From Sporosalibacterium faouarense (GTDB lineage Bacteria; Bacillota; Clostridia; Tissierellales; VENL01): a stretch of 64,000 bases of DNA. The DNA lies in contig NZ_JAETGO010000045.1 of assembly GCF_016765695.1 (NCBI RefSeq), positions 1 to 64,000 of the forward strand, in the 5' to 3' direction. The notes under the pieces are model-generated. The model saw only the letters and a program-made list of their open reading frames with translations, was not told where the DNA came from and searched no databases. The position numbers were made by a program, and so were the translations under genes. Below, one piece after another: positions 25,185 to 34,248 of this stretch; position 1 is the stretch's first letter, and the number at the start of each line of letters is the position of its first letter.

Positions 25185-25374
25185 AAGATAGCTCCTTTCA
25201 TAATTCTCTTTATTAATATTTTTTGTGATAAATCTATCACCTATATAACAAGCTTGTATATTAATATAATCGTATCATTTCGAATATTGTATTGTCAATA
25301 ATTAACAGTAAATATTTTTCCTAATATTATAACTGGAAATTGTTTAATTAAGAGTTTTATATTTTTTGATTTTA

Positions 25375-25417
25375 TTTGACCGGAGTCAAAGTTTTAGTAT
25401 CAATTTAATCCTATAAT
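25375..25417 (+). promoter_or_regulatory. FNR/CRP-type activator site and class II promoter of flavodiiron copy 2
   Basis: TTTGAC-CGGA-GTCAAA (25375-25390) is a perfect 6-4-6 palindrome. TATAAT (25412-25417) starts 22 bases after it, putting the palindrome centre at about -41.5 from the expected transcript start, the classic position for an FNR/CRP activator replacing the -35 box. The ric promoter at 49442-49484 has the same architecture. Confidence 0.8.
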
Positions 25418-25537
25418 ATAAGTAACAAAGAAAATAACATATACAAAATTAAAATGTTACGTATTGTAAATAAATGTATAAGAAATGTTTTATAATTGAG
25501 ATTTTGAAATCATTAAAAAATTAGGGAGGAATTAAGT

Positions 25538-26767
25538 ATGAAAAAAGAAATGTTAGTGGCAGAAAATACTTATTGGGTAGGTTATGTTGATGATAGAAAG
25601 GTACCCTTCCACAGATTAATTTTAGAAAAAGGAACAACATATAATAGTTATCTATTGAAAACTGAAAAGCCAACAGTAATAGATACAGTAGATATTAGCT
25701 TTGGAAGAGACTTTGTTGAAACAGTTAAGAACCATATTGATCCAGAAGACATAAAGTATATTGTTATAAATCATGTTGAACCTGATCACTCAGGCGGTCT
25801 TCCAGCTTTGGCAAGCAAGGCTAAGGATGCTATTATAGTTACAACTGAATTAGGAGCTGAAGAATTAAAGGAAATGTATAAGCTTCATGATAGAGAATTT
25901 TTAATTATAAAGGATGGAGATAGATTAGATATAGGTGGAAAAACCCTTAGATTCTTTGAAACTCCATATCTTCACACCGAGGAGACTATGATAACCTATT
26001 GTGAAGAAGATAAAGTTTTATATCCATGCGACATATTTAGTAGTCATGTGGCAACAAAAGAGTTGTTTAATGATTTAGCGGCAGAAGATATTAAGGAAGA
26101 TTTTGATGTATACTATAAGCTCATCATGCATCCCCATAGACCCTATGTTCAAGATATGATTACTAGGATTAGAAAATTGGATATTGAAATGATTGCACCT
26201 TCACATGGATATATTTTAAGAGAAAATGTAGACAAATTCATTGATACCTATGACGAAATGAGTAAACCTTCTAAAGAGGATAAAGAGGCATTGATTGTAT
26301 ATTCAACTATGACTAATAATACGAAAAAGATTGCTAATTATATTCTTGAAGGACTTGAGGATAAGGGAATACCTGCAAAAGTAATTAAAGCAGATAAAAA
26401 TACAAATATTGATGAAATTAAAGAAGCCATATTAAAGGCAGATGCAATATTCTTTGGTAGTTCAACTAGATATGCTGATATGGTTGGAAGCATTGAAGAT
26501 GTGTTAAAAGAGCTAAAGAATATGGATTTAAGCTCTAAGTTAGGTGTAGCCTTTGGATCATATGGTTGGAGTGGAGAAGCAGTAGAAGTAATAAATGACT
26601 ATCTAAATGAGAGTAATATAAATGTTGTAGACAGATCACTTATTATTAAATCAACTGGAATGGATGACGTTCAATTCCCTATAAGAATAAAGTTTAATCC
26701 AGATGAGCAAGGAAAAGAAATGCTATATAAATCAGTTCATACAGTAGGAGATCTACTAGTAGGATAA
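25538..26767 (+). CDS. Flavodiiron protein, copy 2
   Basis: The 409-residue protein reduces O2 and/or NO. Diiron ligands are His79-x-Glu81-x-Asp83-His84, His146, Asp165 and His223. The flavodoxin domain begins near residue 255 (ALIVYSTMTNNTKKIA) and has SYGWSGE near 343. No fused rubredoxin. AGGGAGG precedes the ATG. The promoter carries the palindrome shared with the nitrosative-stress gene ric, so this copy is probably the NO-responsive one. A strong terminator follows. Confidence 0.94.
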   Translation: MKKEMLVAENTYWVGYVDDRKVPFHRLILEKGTTYNSYLLKTEKPTVIDTVDISFGRDFVETVKNHIDPEDIKYIVINHVEPDHSGGLPALASKAKDAIIVTTELGAEELKEMYKLHDREFLIIKDGDRLDIGGKTLRFFETPYLHTEETMITYCEEDKVLYPCDIFSSHVATKELFNDLAAEDIKEDFDVYYKLIMHPHRPYVQDMITRIRKLDIEMIAPSHGYILRENVDKFIDTYDEMSKPSKEDKEALIVYSTMTNNTKKIANYILEGLEDKGIPAKVIKADKNTNIDEIKEAILKADAIFFGSSTRYADMVGSIEDVLKELKNMDLSSKLGVAFGSYGWSGEAVEVINDYLNESNINVVDRSLIIKSTGMDDVQFPIRIKFNPDEQGKEMLYKSVHTVGDLLVG

Positions 26768-26792
26768 TTATATTGGATAGTTGAGATAATAG

Positions 26793-26840
26793 AAAAGCAT
26801 TTAAAGGAGGTTTCTTGACCTCCTTTAAATGCTTTTTCTC
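26793..26840 (+). terminator. Strong terminator after flavodiiron copy 2
   Basis: An 18-base-pair perfect stem (26793-26810 with 26819-26836), eight-base loop and T tail. Confidence 0.92.
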
Positions 26841-26855
26841 AAATTTATGCAGTTA

Positions 26856-26960
26856 CTAGCAGCCTCCGAAATATGGATAGCAGAAAAGTATTACTAGTAA
26901 CAAGAAGAAGAATAATAATTCACTTCCACTTTCACCAAAACCTCCGTATCCGTAACCCAT
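26856..26960 (-). CDS. Tiny hydrophobic protein, LLFFFLLLVILF family, copy B
   Basis: A 34-residue protein, MGYGYGGFG at the start, core SELLFFFLLLVILF, end CYPYFGGC. The minus-strand GGGGTG lies a few bases before ATG 26960; an in-frame ATG at 26978 would contain that site and has none of its own. The core is identical to copy A and nearly so to copy C only 220 bases away on the other strand. Confidence 0.62.
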   Translation of the reverse strand: MGYGYGGFGESGSELLFFFLLLVILFCYPYFGGC

Positions 26961-27181
26961 ACCTTCACCCCATTTCATAGGATACTAGGATATAATTTAT
27001 CCTATTGTAATATATGTGATTGAGATTTAAAGTGTGAATAAGGACATGTTTTAACGGGAATAAGAACAAAATAATTAAGGAAAATGAAGTTTAATTTTAA
27101 GAAATATACACATAATTTATGATTATTCATATAATGAAGTAACCAAGATATCAATAGCTTTAAGCAAAGGGGGTTCATCTA

Positions 27182-27295
27182 ATGGCAGATGGAAAAGGTG
27201 GAATCTTAGGTTGCTATGGTGGAGATAGTAGTTTACTATTTTTCTTCCTATTACTAGTTATTTTATTCTGCTATCCATACTATGGCGGATGCTAA
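27182..27295 (+). CDS. Tiny hydrophobic protein, LLFFFLLLVILF family, copy C
   Basis: A 37-residue protein, MADGKGGILGC at the start (as in copy A), core LLFFFLLLVILF, end CYPYYGGC (as in copy B). AAAGGGGG lies eight bases before the ATG. It has a terminator 75 bases downstream. It thus links copies A and B as one family. Function unknown. Confidence 0.7.
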   Translation: MADGKGGILGCYGGDSSLLFFFLLLVILFCYPYYGGC

Positions 27296-27368
27296 TAATT
27301 AATTAAGTTATAAGCAACGAATAAAAAATGGATAATTGAATAAATGTTTTATAGCGATAAAAGAGAAA

Positions 27369-27400
27369 AAAGTCTGGATTCATATATGAATTCAGACTTT
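27369..27400. terminator. Bidirectional terminator
   Basis: A 32-base palindrome with one G-T pair between tiny copy C and the leftward NlpC/P60 gene, with A/T-rich flanks on both sides. Confidence 0.8.
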
Positions 27401-27406
27401 TATTCG

Positions 27407-27841
27407 TTATTGTATAACTCTTATGGCCCCTTTAAATCTTCTCTTCCAATGTCTTTCTAATTTACTAATTAGAAATCCACTTTTAGGAGACATGTGAACA
27501 AATCTATCTTGGCTTATCATTATACCTGTATGAGTGATGATATTGCGACTAATGGCAAAATAAGCTAAATCTAGAGGTTGTAGTTCATTTATTGAAACCT
27601 GTTTATTACTAAATTGTTTTATGGCACTGATATATCTTTCTGGATCAGTTTTATACCAATCTTCTGGAATAAATTCTCCATCATCATTGGGGATTTCAAT
27701 ACCAAATTCTCTGTAGAAAAGAATCACAAAGCCTAAGCAATCTATTCCTTCCTCAAAAGAACGACCATTATGAACGAACTTTACTTTTTCAAACTTTGGA
27801 ATTAAGCTTTTGATTTTTCTTTCAATATCATTCTGATTGAT
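27407..27841 (-). CDS. NlpC/P60-family peptidase with no canonical start codon
   Basis: About 144 residues of an NlpC/P60 domain, which hydrolyses gamma-D-glutamyl-diaminopimelate links in peptidoglycan. The catalytic cysteine is in IDCLGF and the histidine in THTGIMI, with a third polar residue in FVHMSPKSG. The first in-frame ATG/GTG/TTG is the GTG at 27727, which lies after the catalytic cysteine and would give a dead protein. The frame extends upstream to a TGA, and GGAGGTG sits five bases before an in-frame ATC (27841-27839). I therefore take ATC 27841 as start. Alternatives are a frameshift or sequence error. No signal peptide is visible. Confidence 0.6.
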   Translation of the reverse strand: MNQNDIERKIKSLIPKFEKVKFVHNGRSFEEGIDCLGFVILFYREFGIEIPNDDGEFIPEDWYKTDPERYISAIKQFSNKQVSINELQPLDLAYFAISRNIITHTGIMISQDRFVHMSPKSGFLISKLERHWKRRFKGAIRVIQ

Positions 27842-27919
27842 AGTAACACCTCCACTTATAACTGGTCATATAACTCTTAATATATAGTTATGCTTTAGAA
27901 AAAAAAAGGATACTTATTT

Positions 27920-27955
27920 ATAAAGCTCTCAAGTTTATAAACTTGAGAGCTTTAT
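27920..27955. terminator. Perfect 36-base palindrome in a divergent intergenic region
   Basis: A perfect inverted repeat centred on TTTATAAA. It looks like a terminator but lies upstream of both flanking genes (leftward NlpC/P60, rightward Tad operon). The 395-base gap also contains a short open frame (28017-28115) that I do not accept as a gene. Confidence 0.5.
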
Positions 27956-28181
27956 AGGGTTAGCTTAAGAGTAACGAATATTTGGAAGGCAAAGAATAAT
28001 TTACAGTTTAGGTTGATTCTGGAGTTCTTCTTTTGGTAGTACAAGATATGAAGAAATTGAAATTGTGTTACTAAAAGAAGGAAATAAATTAATAAAGTGT
28101 ATAAATATATTTTAGAGGGACTATATAATATGAAAAAAACATAAAAAAATGTATATTCTTGGAGTAATTTGAAAAAATATG

Positions 28182-28216
28182 TTGACATTTACCTCCTTTG
28201 ATTGTTTAAATCAAAT
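28182..28216 (+). promoter_or_regulatory. Promoter of the Tad-like operon with overlapping palindrome
   Basis: TTGACA (28182-28187) is 17 bases from TTTAAA (28205-28210). TTTGATT and AATCAAA (28198-28216) form an inverted repeat over the -10 region, where a repressor would block polymerase. The first gene starts 28 bases downstream of the -10 box. Confidence 0.5.
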
Positions 28217-28237
28217 TAAGAAGTAAGGAGTGGTTGA

Positions 28238-29815
28238 TTGGTGAAAAAGATAAGAGTTCTTTTGTTAAAAAAGCATGATGAGAATGAAGAATTTGTAAAA
28301 TCTCTTCAAGTCTTTTTTAGCAAAAGGAATATAGAATTAAACATAGTAGAAAGATTTGATAAATATGGTACTATAAATACTTTGAAGCAAGATAAAGCTT
28401 TTACTGCAGTTATTATACAGGAACATTTAAATGACTCATCACCCATTGACTTAAGATTTATTAAAGAGATAAAACAAGAGATTTCCAATGTAAGGTTGAT
28501 ATTTATTATTTCTGACCATCATAAAGATAATATCAAATATTTACAAAAACTATATGATAGCAAGATATATAACACTGTATTTCAGCAAGATATAAGTGGT
28601 GAAATGATTGGCAAATTAATTCTTAATTATACTAAACCAGAGGTTAGTAAATCATATCTAGGCTTAGATGAAAAGAAATTACATAATACATCGGAACATG
28701 AGTCTATGGAATCAGTTGACTATAAAGATATGAGTTCTATCATTGAATATCTTTATTCATCCAAAGACTATAAAGATTTATCTAGTAGATATAATTTGAT
28801 ATCTAAAAATTATGATGAATCGAAAAATATTAATATAATAGCTAGACTTCCTAAAGAATTAAAAAACAAACTTCATGGGAATAAAAGATATGAAATATTT
28901 AGAAATAAGCTAGAAAAAGCTGAAGAAAATCATATAGATATAAAATCAGATAAATTAGAGGAAAATAAAACTAGAATTATTACGAAACAAAGGATTATAA
29001 AAAAAGAGGTAATAAAGCATGTTTATAATTTGCCTAAGGATTATAAAAAAGTAATTTCTGTATTCGGGTTTGAGAGTGTAGGAAAAACTACTATAGCTTC
29101 TAATTTAGCATACTTACTAAGTGAGAATAAAGTTAGGACAACATTAATTGATACAGATACTGAAAAAAAAGATGTATACTATCATTTTGATAAGGAGTAC
29201 GTGGATTGTTTAAGTAAATTAAATACAAGTAAAGAGTGTATGGATCTTGGACAAGTATTAAATGAATATTTGACAGTCTTTTCAGAGCATAAGGATAGAA
29301 ATGTAGAATTGTCTCAGGAAAAGCTTATGAACCTAATTAACAGTTCCAAAAAAAGTTCTGACATAGTTATTATAGATTTATCCGATAAACTAAAGCAAGA
29401 AACCATATCTACATTATTAAATTTCTCCGACAATATACTTTTTATATCTTCTCAAAATATGAACTCTTTATATAGAACTCTTGATTATATATCTAACTAT
29501 AAGGACGAATTAGATTCTATTGAATTAGTCATTAATAGATTTGTTCAAGGGGTTAAGTATTTAGATAGTAAGAGTATAAGAAAGCATTTCTTTAATAGTT
29601 TTAAAGAGAATCCACAGCAGATAAATGTTAATAATGTATTTCAAATAGCCGATGATAGAAAATCCATTATTAATGGATTAGCTTTAAGAAAACCTGCCAT
29701 TTCAATATCTAATAATAATATAAGGGAAGATATAAAACAGATTGCAGAGTATTATTATAAAAGAACAGATAATCAAAAAGGATTTTTCAAAAAATTAATT
29801 AAGTTTGTAAAATGA
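28238..29815 (+). CDS. TadZ/CpaE-like protein: receiver-like domain plus MinD/ParA ATPase
   Basis: The 525-residue protein starts with a receiver-like domain (about 5-130; IRVLLLKKHDENEEF), has a charged linker, then a MinD/ParA-type ATPase from about 268 with P-loop FESVGKTTIASNLA and LIDTDTEKK. This layout is that of CpaE/TadZ, which positions Tad pilus machines in the cell. The start is TTG 28238, seven bases after AAGGAG, or GTG 28241. It opens the ten-gene rightward operon. Family by architecture; sequence is divergent. Confidence 0.75.
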   Translation: MVKKIRVLLLKKHDENEEFVKSLQVFFSKRNIELNIVERFDKYGTINTLKQDKAFTAVIIQEHLNDSSPIDLRFIKEIKQEISNVRLIFIISDHHKDNIKYLQKLYDSKIYNTVFQQDISGEMIGKLILNYTKPEVSKSYLGLDEKKLHNTSEHESMESVDYKDMSSIIEYLYSSKDYKDLSSRYNLISKNYDESKNINIIARLPKELKNKLHGNKRYEIFRNKLEKAEENHIDIKSDKLEENKTRIITKQRIIKKEVIKHVYNLPKDYKKVISVFGFESVGKTTIASNLAYLLSENKVRTTLIDTDTEKKDVYYHFDKEYVDCLSKLNTSKECMDLGQVLNEYLTVFSEHKDRNVELSQEKLMNLINSSKKSSDIVIIDLSDKLKQETISTLLNFSDNILFISSQNMNSLYRTLDYISNYKDELDSIELVINRFVQGVKYLDSKSIRKHFFNSFKENPQQINVNNVFQIADDRKSIINGLALRKPAISISNNNIREDIKQIAEYYYKRTDNQKGFFKKLIKFVK

Positions 29816-29836
29816 AATTAAAGTGAGGGATAGCCA

Positions 29837-30640
29837 TTGACAAGTATTAAAGATAAAAAAATATATTTTGTAATTATACTTTTCTTAATGATTTTATCAG
29901 CCACAATTTACTTTTATGAAAATATTAGAATTCCTAATTCGACAACTCAGACAATGTTGGAAGTAAAGAAAGAAGTTGATATTAATTCAATGCCTAAAAC
30001 TTCAGTGGCAATGATGATAGGCAATAAAGACATAGACAAGTATACAGAGATTTCTAAAGAAATAATTGACACTCAAATGAAACTAGTAGAAGTACCTAAT
30101 GATTTTGTACCTAAAGGTGCTGTCACTGACCTAAATATGATATTAGGGAAGATTTGTAAAGAGCCACTAAGAGCAGGTGAACAACTTGTGTTAGAAAGCT
30201 TCTCAGAAGATGAGAAATGGTTTGGTGAATTTCAGAGACTTAAAGAGTTTACAATTAGGTCAACTGTTGCAGATACTTTGGAAAGCGGAAACATAATAGA
30301 TGTATTAGTCATTTATGGAAATGGGGATTATGATGTTGTATTTCCAAAGGTTAAGATAAAAAAGCTTTCAGAAAAGAAAGCTGATATTGAGACTCAAGAA
30401 GATGATAAGGTGCAGATAGTTATACCTGTAGATGAAATAGGAATAAGAGATTTAGTAGCAGCCGAAAAGCTAGGAGAACTAGATGTGAGAATATATCTAG
30501 ATGAAAGTCAGTCAACATCTGTGAAAACATTTGACTTTGAAAAAGCTAAGGAACAGTTAAAATTAACAGATAATAGTGATAAATCAAATATTATAAATAG
30601 ATACTCAAAAGAAGCTAATAAATTTAAGATATCAAATTAA
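29837..30640 (+). CDS. SAF-domain membrane protein, CpaB/RcpC-like
   Basis: The 267-residue protein has one N-terminal membrane segment (about 9-26) and an extracytoplasmic part. A SAF-like region near residues 85-125 (VPNDFVPKGAVTDLNMILGK) is followed by LRAGEQLVLESF, the pattern of CpaB/RcpC pilus-assembly proteins. The start is TTG after a GAGGG. It lies between the two ParA-like genes of the Tad operon. It probably anchors the assembly machine to the wall or outer face. Confidence 0.75.
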   Translation: MTSIKDKKIYFVIILFLMILSATIYFYENIRIPNSTTQTMLEVKKEVDINSMPKTSVAMMIGNKDIDKYTEISKEIIDTQMKLVEVPNDFVPKGAVTDLNMILGKICKEPLRAGEQLVLESFSEDEKWFGEFQRLKEFTIRSTVADTLESGNIIDVLVIYGNGDYDVVFPKVKIKKLSEKKADIETQEDDKVQIVIPVDEIGIRDLVAAEKLGELDVRIYLDESQSTSVKTFDFEKAKEQLKLTDNSDKSNIINRYSKEANKFKISN

Positions 30641-30655
30641 TACTGAGGTGTTGAT

Positions 30656-31510
30656 ATGATAATAAGCATTGCTTCACCTAAGAAGGGATTAGGACAAACT
30701 GTTACAGCGATTAATATTACTGCTATGATAGTTAGGTTAATTGAGGAACCTTCTTTAATTATTGATACAAATAAATATTGTAAGGGAATCTCATATTATC
30801 TATCCGATAGTCAAGTCACTAAAGGATTAGACGAATTTAAATGCTTGCTAGATTTAAATATGTTAAACAGTAAAATTAAGTTTGATTCTTGTACGAAGCA
30901 TGTTAGTGAAAATATAGATATTATGGATTCAAATGAGAGTCAGGGACTATGCAAAAACGATATTAGTTTGTTGGCAGGGCTTGTACGCAAATACTATCCT
31001 ACTACAATTATTGATACAGCTTATGATAGTGATACAATGAATGATTATCTTTTTTCTGAAAGCGATATTATAGTAATCATACTAAATCAAGATCGAAGCT
31101 TATTGCAAGAAATTATAAATAATAAAGCCTATAGAAAATATAAAGACAAAGTAATCTTCGTCGTAAATAAATATATGGATAGTTATAGGAATCAAAATAT
31201 AAAGTTTACTAGGAAACTAATAAATAATCATTTGAAAAAGAATGGGTTTAAGGATAATAAAATATTTAAGTTGGATTTCGATGCAGAGATTATAAATGAA
31301 TGTAATAATAATAGCATTCTTAATTATGTGTTAAACAAGTCAACCATTAATGGTGGGTATTTACTACAATTAAGAAGATTAGTTGAATATATTATGACGA
31401 ACTGTACTAAACATGATACTTTTGAAATTCCAATAGAATCTGACAATAAAAGAAAAGCTTTTTTTAGCATGTTTAACATTACAAAGGGCAGGGGGATTTT
31501 AAATGAATAA
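30656..31510 (+). CDS. MinD/ParA-like protein with degenerate P-loop
   Basis: The 284-residue protein has the fold landmarks of a MinD/ParA ATPase: ISIASPKKGLGQTVTAINI at the start, LIIDTNKYC, TTIIDTAYDSD and FVVNKYMDS. The P-loop reads KKGLGQTVT where the family needs K-G-G-x-G-K-T: the nucleotide-binding lysine is a glutamine. It probably binds nucleotide weakly or not at all and may act as a structural partner of the 28238 product. Its end overlaps the TadA gene by eight bases. Confidence 0.7.
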   Translation: MIISIASPKKGLGQTVTAINITAMIVRLIEEPSLIIDTNKYCKGISYYLSDSQVTKGLDEFKCLLDLNMLNSKIKFDSCTKHVSENIDIMDSNESQGLCKNDISLLAGLVRKYYPTTIIDTAYDSDTMNDYLFSESDIIVIILNQDRSLLQEIINNKAYRKYKDKVIFVVNKYMDSYRNQNIKFTRKLINNHLKKNGFKDNKIFKLDFDAEIINECNNNSILNYVLNKSTINGGYLLQLRRLVEYIMTNCTKHDTFEIPIESDNKRKAFFSMFNITKGRGILNE

Positions 31511-33173
31511 CCTAAGTAATTTATTGCATGAGGACCTGTATGACTTTTTAGAACACACATACAAAGAAAAAATTGATGATTTATTTAAAGATATAGATAC
31601 TTATCAAAGCTTATTCGGAATTAAAGAGAGAGAATTGGCAAAAAAAGATGTGAAAATGCTACAGGACTTAAAGAAATTGGCAATCGGTAATAATATGGCA
31701 AGGAAATATGTTATCAACCAATATCTAAATGCGATGTTAAAGGTTTTGAAAGTTGAAGAAGAAGAGTTAGATACAATTATCAACTTTAAAGAGATATCCA
31801 ATAACGATTCTAGGATATTACTGGAAATACTTCTGGATATGTATGATATGTCAGAAATAATAAATAAATACAATATTAAGACTAGATTTACTGAAGAAGA
31901 ATTAAGAGAAATTATATTATGTGAGGAAAACAAGATTAAGGAGAGTTATGCTGATTTTAAGGATAGATTAAAGATCTTAGCAATTATACTGTATACAATA
32001 AATGATGGTAAAAACCTAATAGACACTTTAACTTATCATTCTATTAATGAAGTTGGGATTAGAGATAAGGACTATATATACATAATTTATAAGGGAGAAA
32101 AAATCTATATTGATTTTTTGAAATTCAATAAGACCAGCATTTTAAGAAATATTCAATATAAAACTACAAGGAATGCCAGTAGTAAGTATGATGAGAGCAA
32201 CCCAACTGTTACTACTACTTTACAAAATTCAAATCGTATTACTGTAGCAGGGTATTCAGCAGTACCTTCTAGTAAATATTGGTATTACAATGAAAGGATA
32301 TTTAATTTAGGAGCAATAACCCTTGAAGAGTTAAGGGATGAATATAAAACTATAGATCAGAAAATATATGATTTATTATTAATACATACTCGAGGGCGAG
32401 GTTCCCATTTAGTTTCAGGTAGTGATATGGGTGTAGGTAAAACCACTTTTTTAACTGCAATGATTGAAAAAATTCCTAATGAGTGGGGCATAGGGATTTT
32501 AGATGCCCAAGATGAGATACAGGCCCAAGAAAAATTTTCCCATAAAAATATAAAGCCTTTGATAGAGAATCCTTATAGAACTGTAGATCAATTATTTCAA
32601 CAAATGCTAAAAATGTCTAGAGATATTGCAATAGTAGGAGAAATAGTGAAATCTGAGCATATGGCAGAGATGATGAATGCGGCACTTAGGCTTAATGCAG
32701 GAGTAGGTGGAACAATGCATTTATATTCTCCCTTTGAAGCAGTTGCTAACTGTGTGAATTTGCTTATGAGAACCAAAATGTATGATGAGAGCAAAACAGC
32801 TGAAAGTGATGTGTCGAGGGCTCTAGATTTGATTATACATTTATCTAAATTAAAGAATGGAAGAATTGTTGTTGAAAGCATTATAGAAATAGAACATATA
32901 GAAGATTCATATTATTTAGAACCAGTATTGAAAGGAAAACGGAGTACAAGAATAGGAAATTTAATAAATATGGCTCAATTATCTTTGAAAAAATATTTAT
33001 ATCCCCATAGCTTTAAATACAAAGAAATAATTAGATATAACATGGAAAAGGATATATGGGAAATTAGAGAGTTACCTTCCGAGAAGTATTTTAATAAGCT
33101 AATAAGACATCAGCATATAACGCTAGAAGAAATTGATGATTTTAGGGAATCTTTCATGAGAGTAAAAGATTAA
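31503..33173 (+). CDS. TadA/CpaF-like secretion ATPase
   Basis: A 556-residue hexameric ATPase of the type II/IV secretion superfamily that powers pilus assembly or secretion. An N-terminal helical region (1 to about 150) precedes the catalytic half: Walker A SGSDMGVGKTT near residue 306, Walker B MSRDIAIVGEIV near 375-386, and the His-box GGTMHLYSP where TadA has TTIHANSP. It starts inside the previous gene with GGGGG before ATG. Together with the two T2SSF-like genes behind it, it defines the locus as Tad-like. Confidence 0.88.
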   Translation: MNNLSNLLHEDLYDFLEHTYKEKIDDLFKDIDTYQSLFGIKERELAKKDVKMLQDLKKLAIGNNMARKYVINQYLNAMLKVLKVEEEELDTIINFKEISNNDSRILLEILLDMYDMSEIINKYNIKTRFTEEELREIILCEENKIKESYADFKDRLKILAIILYTINDGKNLIDTLTYHSINEVGIRDKDYIYIIYKGEKIYIDFLKFNKTSILRNIQYKTTRNASSKYDESNPTVTTTLQNSNRITVAGYSAVPSSKYWYYNERIFNLGAITLEELRDEYKTIDQKIYDLLLIHTRGRGSHLVSGSDMGVGKTTFLTAMIEKIPNEWGIGILDAQDEIQAQEKFSHKNIKPLIENPYRTVDQLFQQMLKMSRDIAIVGEIVKSEHMAEMMNAALRLNAGVGGTMHLYSPFEAVANCVNLLMRTKMYDESKTAESDVSRALDLIIHLSKLKNGRIVVESIIEIEHIEDSYYLEPVLKGKRSTRIGNLINMAQLSLKKYLYPHSFKYKEIIRYNMEKDIWEIRELPSEKYFNKLIRHQHITLEEIDDFRESFMRVKD

Positions 33174-33186
33174 ATGGGAGAAAAAG

Positions 33187-34221
33187 GTGAGTAAAATGAA
33201 TGTACTGGAAAGGATATATTTTGGATGGTGTAATATTTTTCATAAAAGTATAAGATACTTAAAGTTTTTAATTGATGATATATATTGGGTTCTACCTCTC
33301 GTAATAGCCTTAGCTTTACTAATAATCTTATTAAGAAATCTAATCAGTGATAAGATGCGAAGAAGACGATATTTGATAAATAAAAATCGCATAAGATGGG
33401 CAAAGAAAATAACTGAGAAGATGTCAAAATATAGTTTCTTGAAAATATTAATAGATAAAATAGCCCTAAAGATTTGCGTATTTAATGATAGGTCATTTGA
33501 AACTAATAGAGAATATAGCTCTATTACATTAATTTTAGTAATAGTGTTTATAGCCGTTAATGTAGGATGGCTACTTCCAACAGTTAATATACTTTGGTAT
33601 CAGGCATTATTCTTTTTAATTTTTATAATAATTTTTTTAAGCTTGGTATTTTATATTGTAAATACAATAATTAGATTTAATTTTACTAAGCAACTGCCAA
33701 GGACCTTTAAATTACTCAATAGTAGATTTGGGAGAAAAGGAGATATCTTGGAAGCTATTAATATATCGTTAGAGGATTTAGATAAAGCAATTGCTAGGGA
33801 ATTAACTCGTATATTAGATGTGCTTGTAAAGAATGATGACGATATAATTAATCAAGAATTTGAAATGATAGATAAAATCTATGAAAATGAATATTTTACA
33901 ATCTTACTTAATCTTATAAAGCATGCATACTATAAACCTGGTAATAAAGCTCTTCAAAAAATATTTTCCAATACAACATCAAACATTCTTTTTGAGCTCC
34001 AAGTTCAGAAGAAATTATCTATGGCTAATATATGGTATATATTAATGGCTTTCTTAATTCCCTATGGAATTACTAAAGTAGAAGCATTCAATATACAAAC
34101 ATTAGGGCCTCAGTCTATGGAATTCTATAACGACCCATTGGGAATAGCAATAAAGATAGCAGTTTATATATCAATGTTTATATATATATTATGTTTATTG
34201 CTTCTTAAAAGAACAGCATAA
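33187..34221 (+). CDS. TadB-like inner-membrane platform protein
   Basis: A 344-residue protein with a membrane segment near 32-50, two more near 112-155 and a pair at the C-terminus (about 282-340), with soluble helical stretches between. This matches TadB/T2SSF-like platform proteins in size and position directly after TadA, although the sequence is divergent. Start is GTG 33187 or ATG 33196; both have acceptable ribosome sites. Confidence 0.7.
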   Translation: MSKMNVLERIYFGWCNIFHKSIRYLKFLIDDIYWVLPLVIALALLIILLRNLISDKMRRRRYLINKNRIRWAKKITEKMSKYSFLKILIDKIALKICVFNDRSFETNREYSSITLILVIVFIAVNVGWLLPTVNILWYQALFFLIFIIIFLSLVFYIVNTIIRFNFTKQLPRTFKLLNSRFGRKGDILEAINISLEDLDKAIARELTRILDVLVKNDDDIINQEFEMIDKIYENEYFTILLNLIKHAYYKPGNKALQKIFSNTTSNILFELQVQKKLSMANIWYILMAFLIPYGITKVEAFNIQTLGPQSMEFYNDPLGIAIKIAVYISMFIYILCLLLLKRTA

Positions 34222-34248
34222 TGAATAATAATAAAGGAGCTATTTATT

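Noticed and set aside
28017-28115. Short coding-like frame (about 32 codons) in the gap before the Tad-like operon
   Set aside because: It reads like protein near STRYEEIEIVLLKEG but has no start codon or ribosome site and begins right after a stop. At best a gene remnant.
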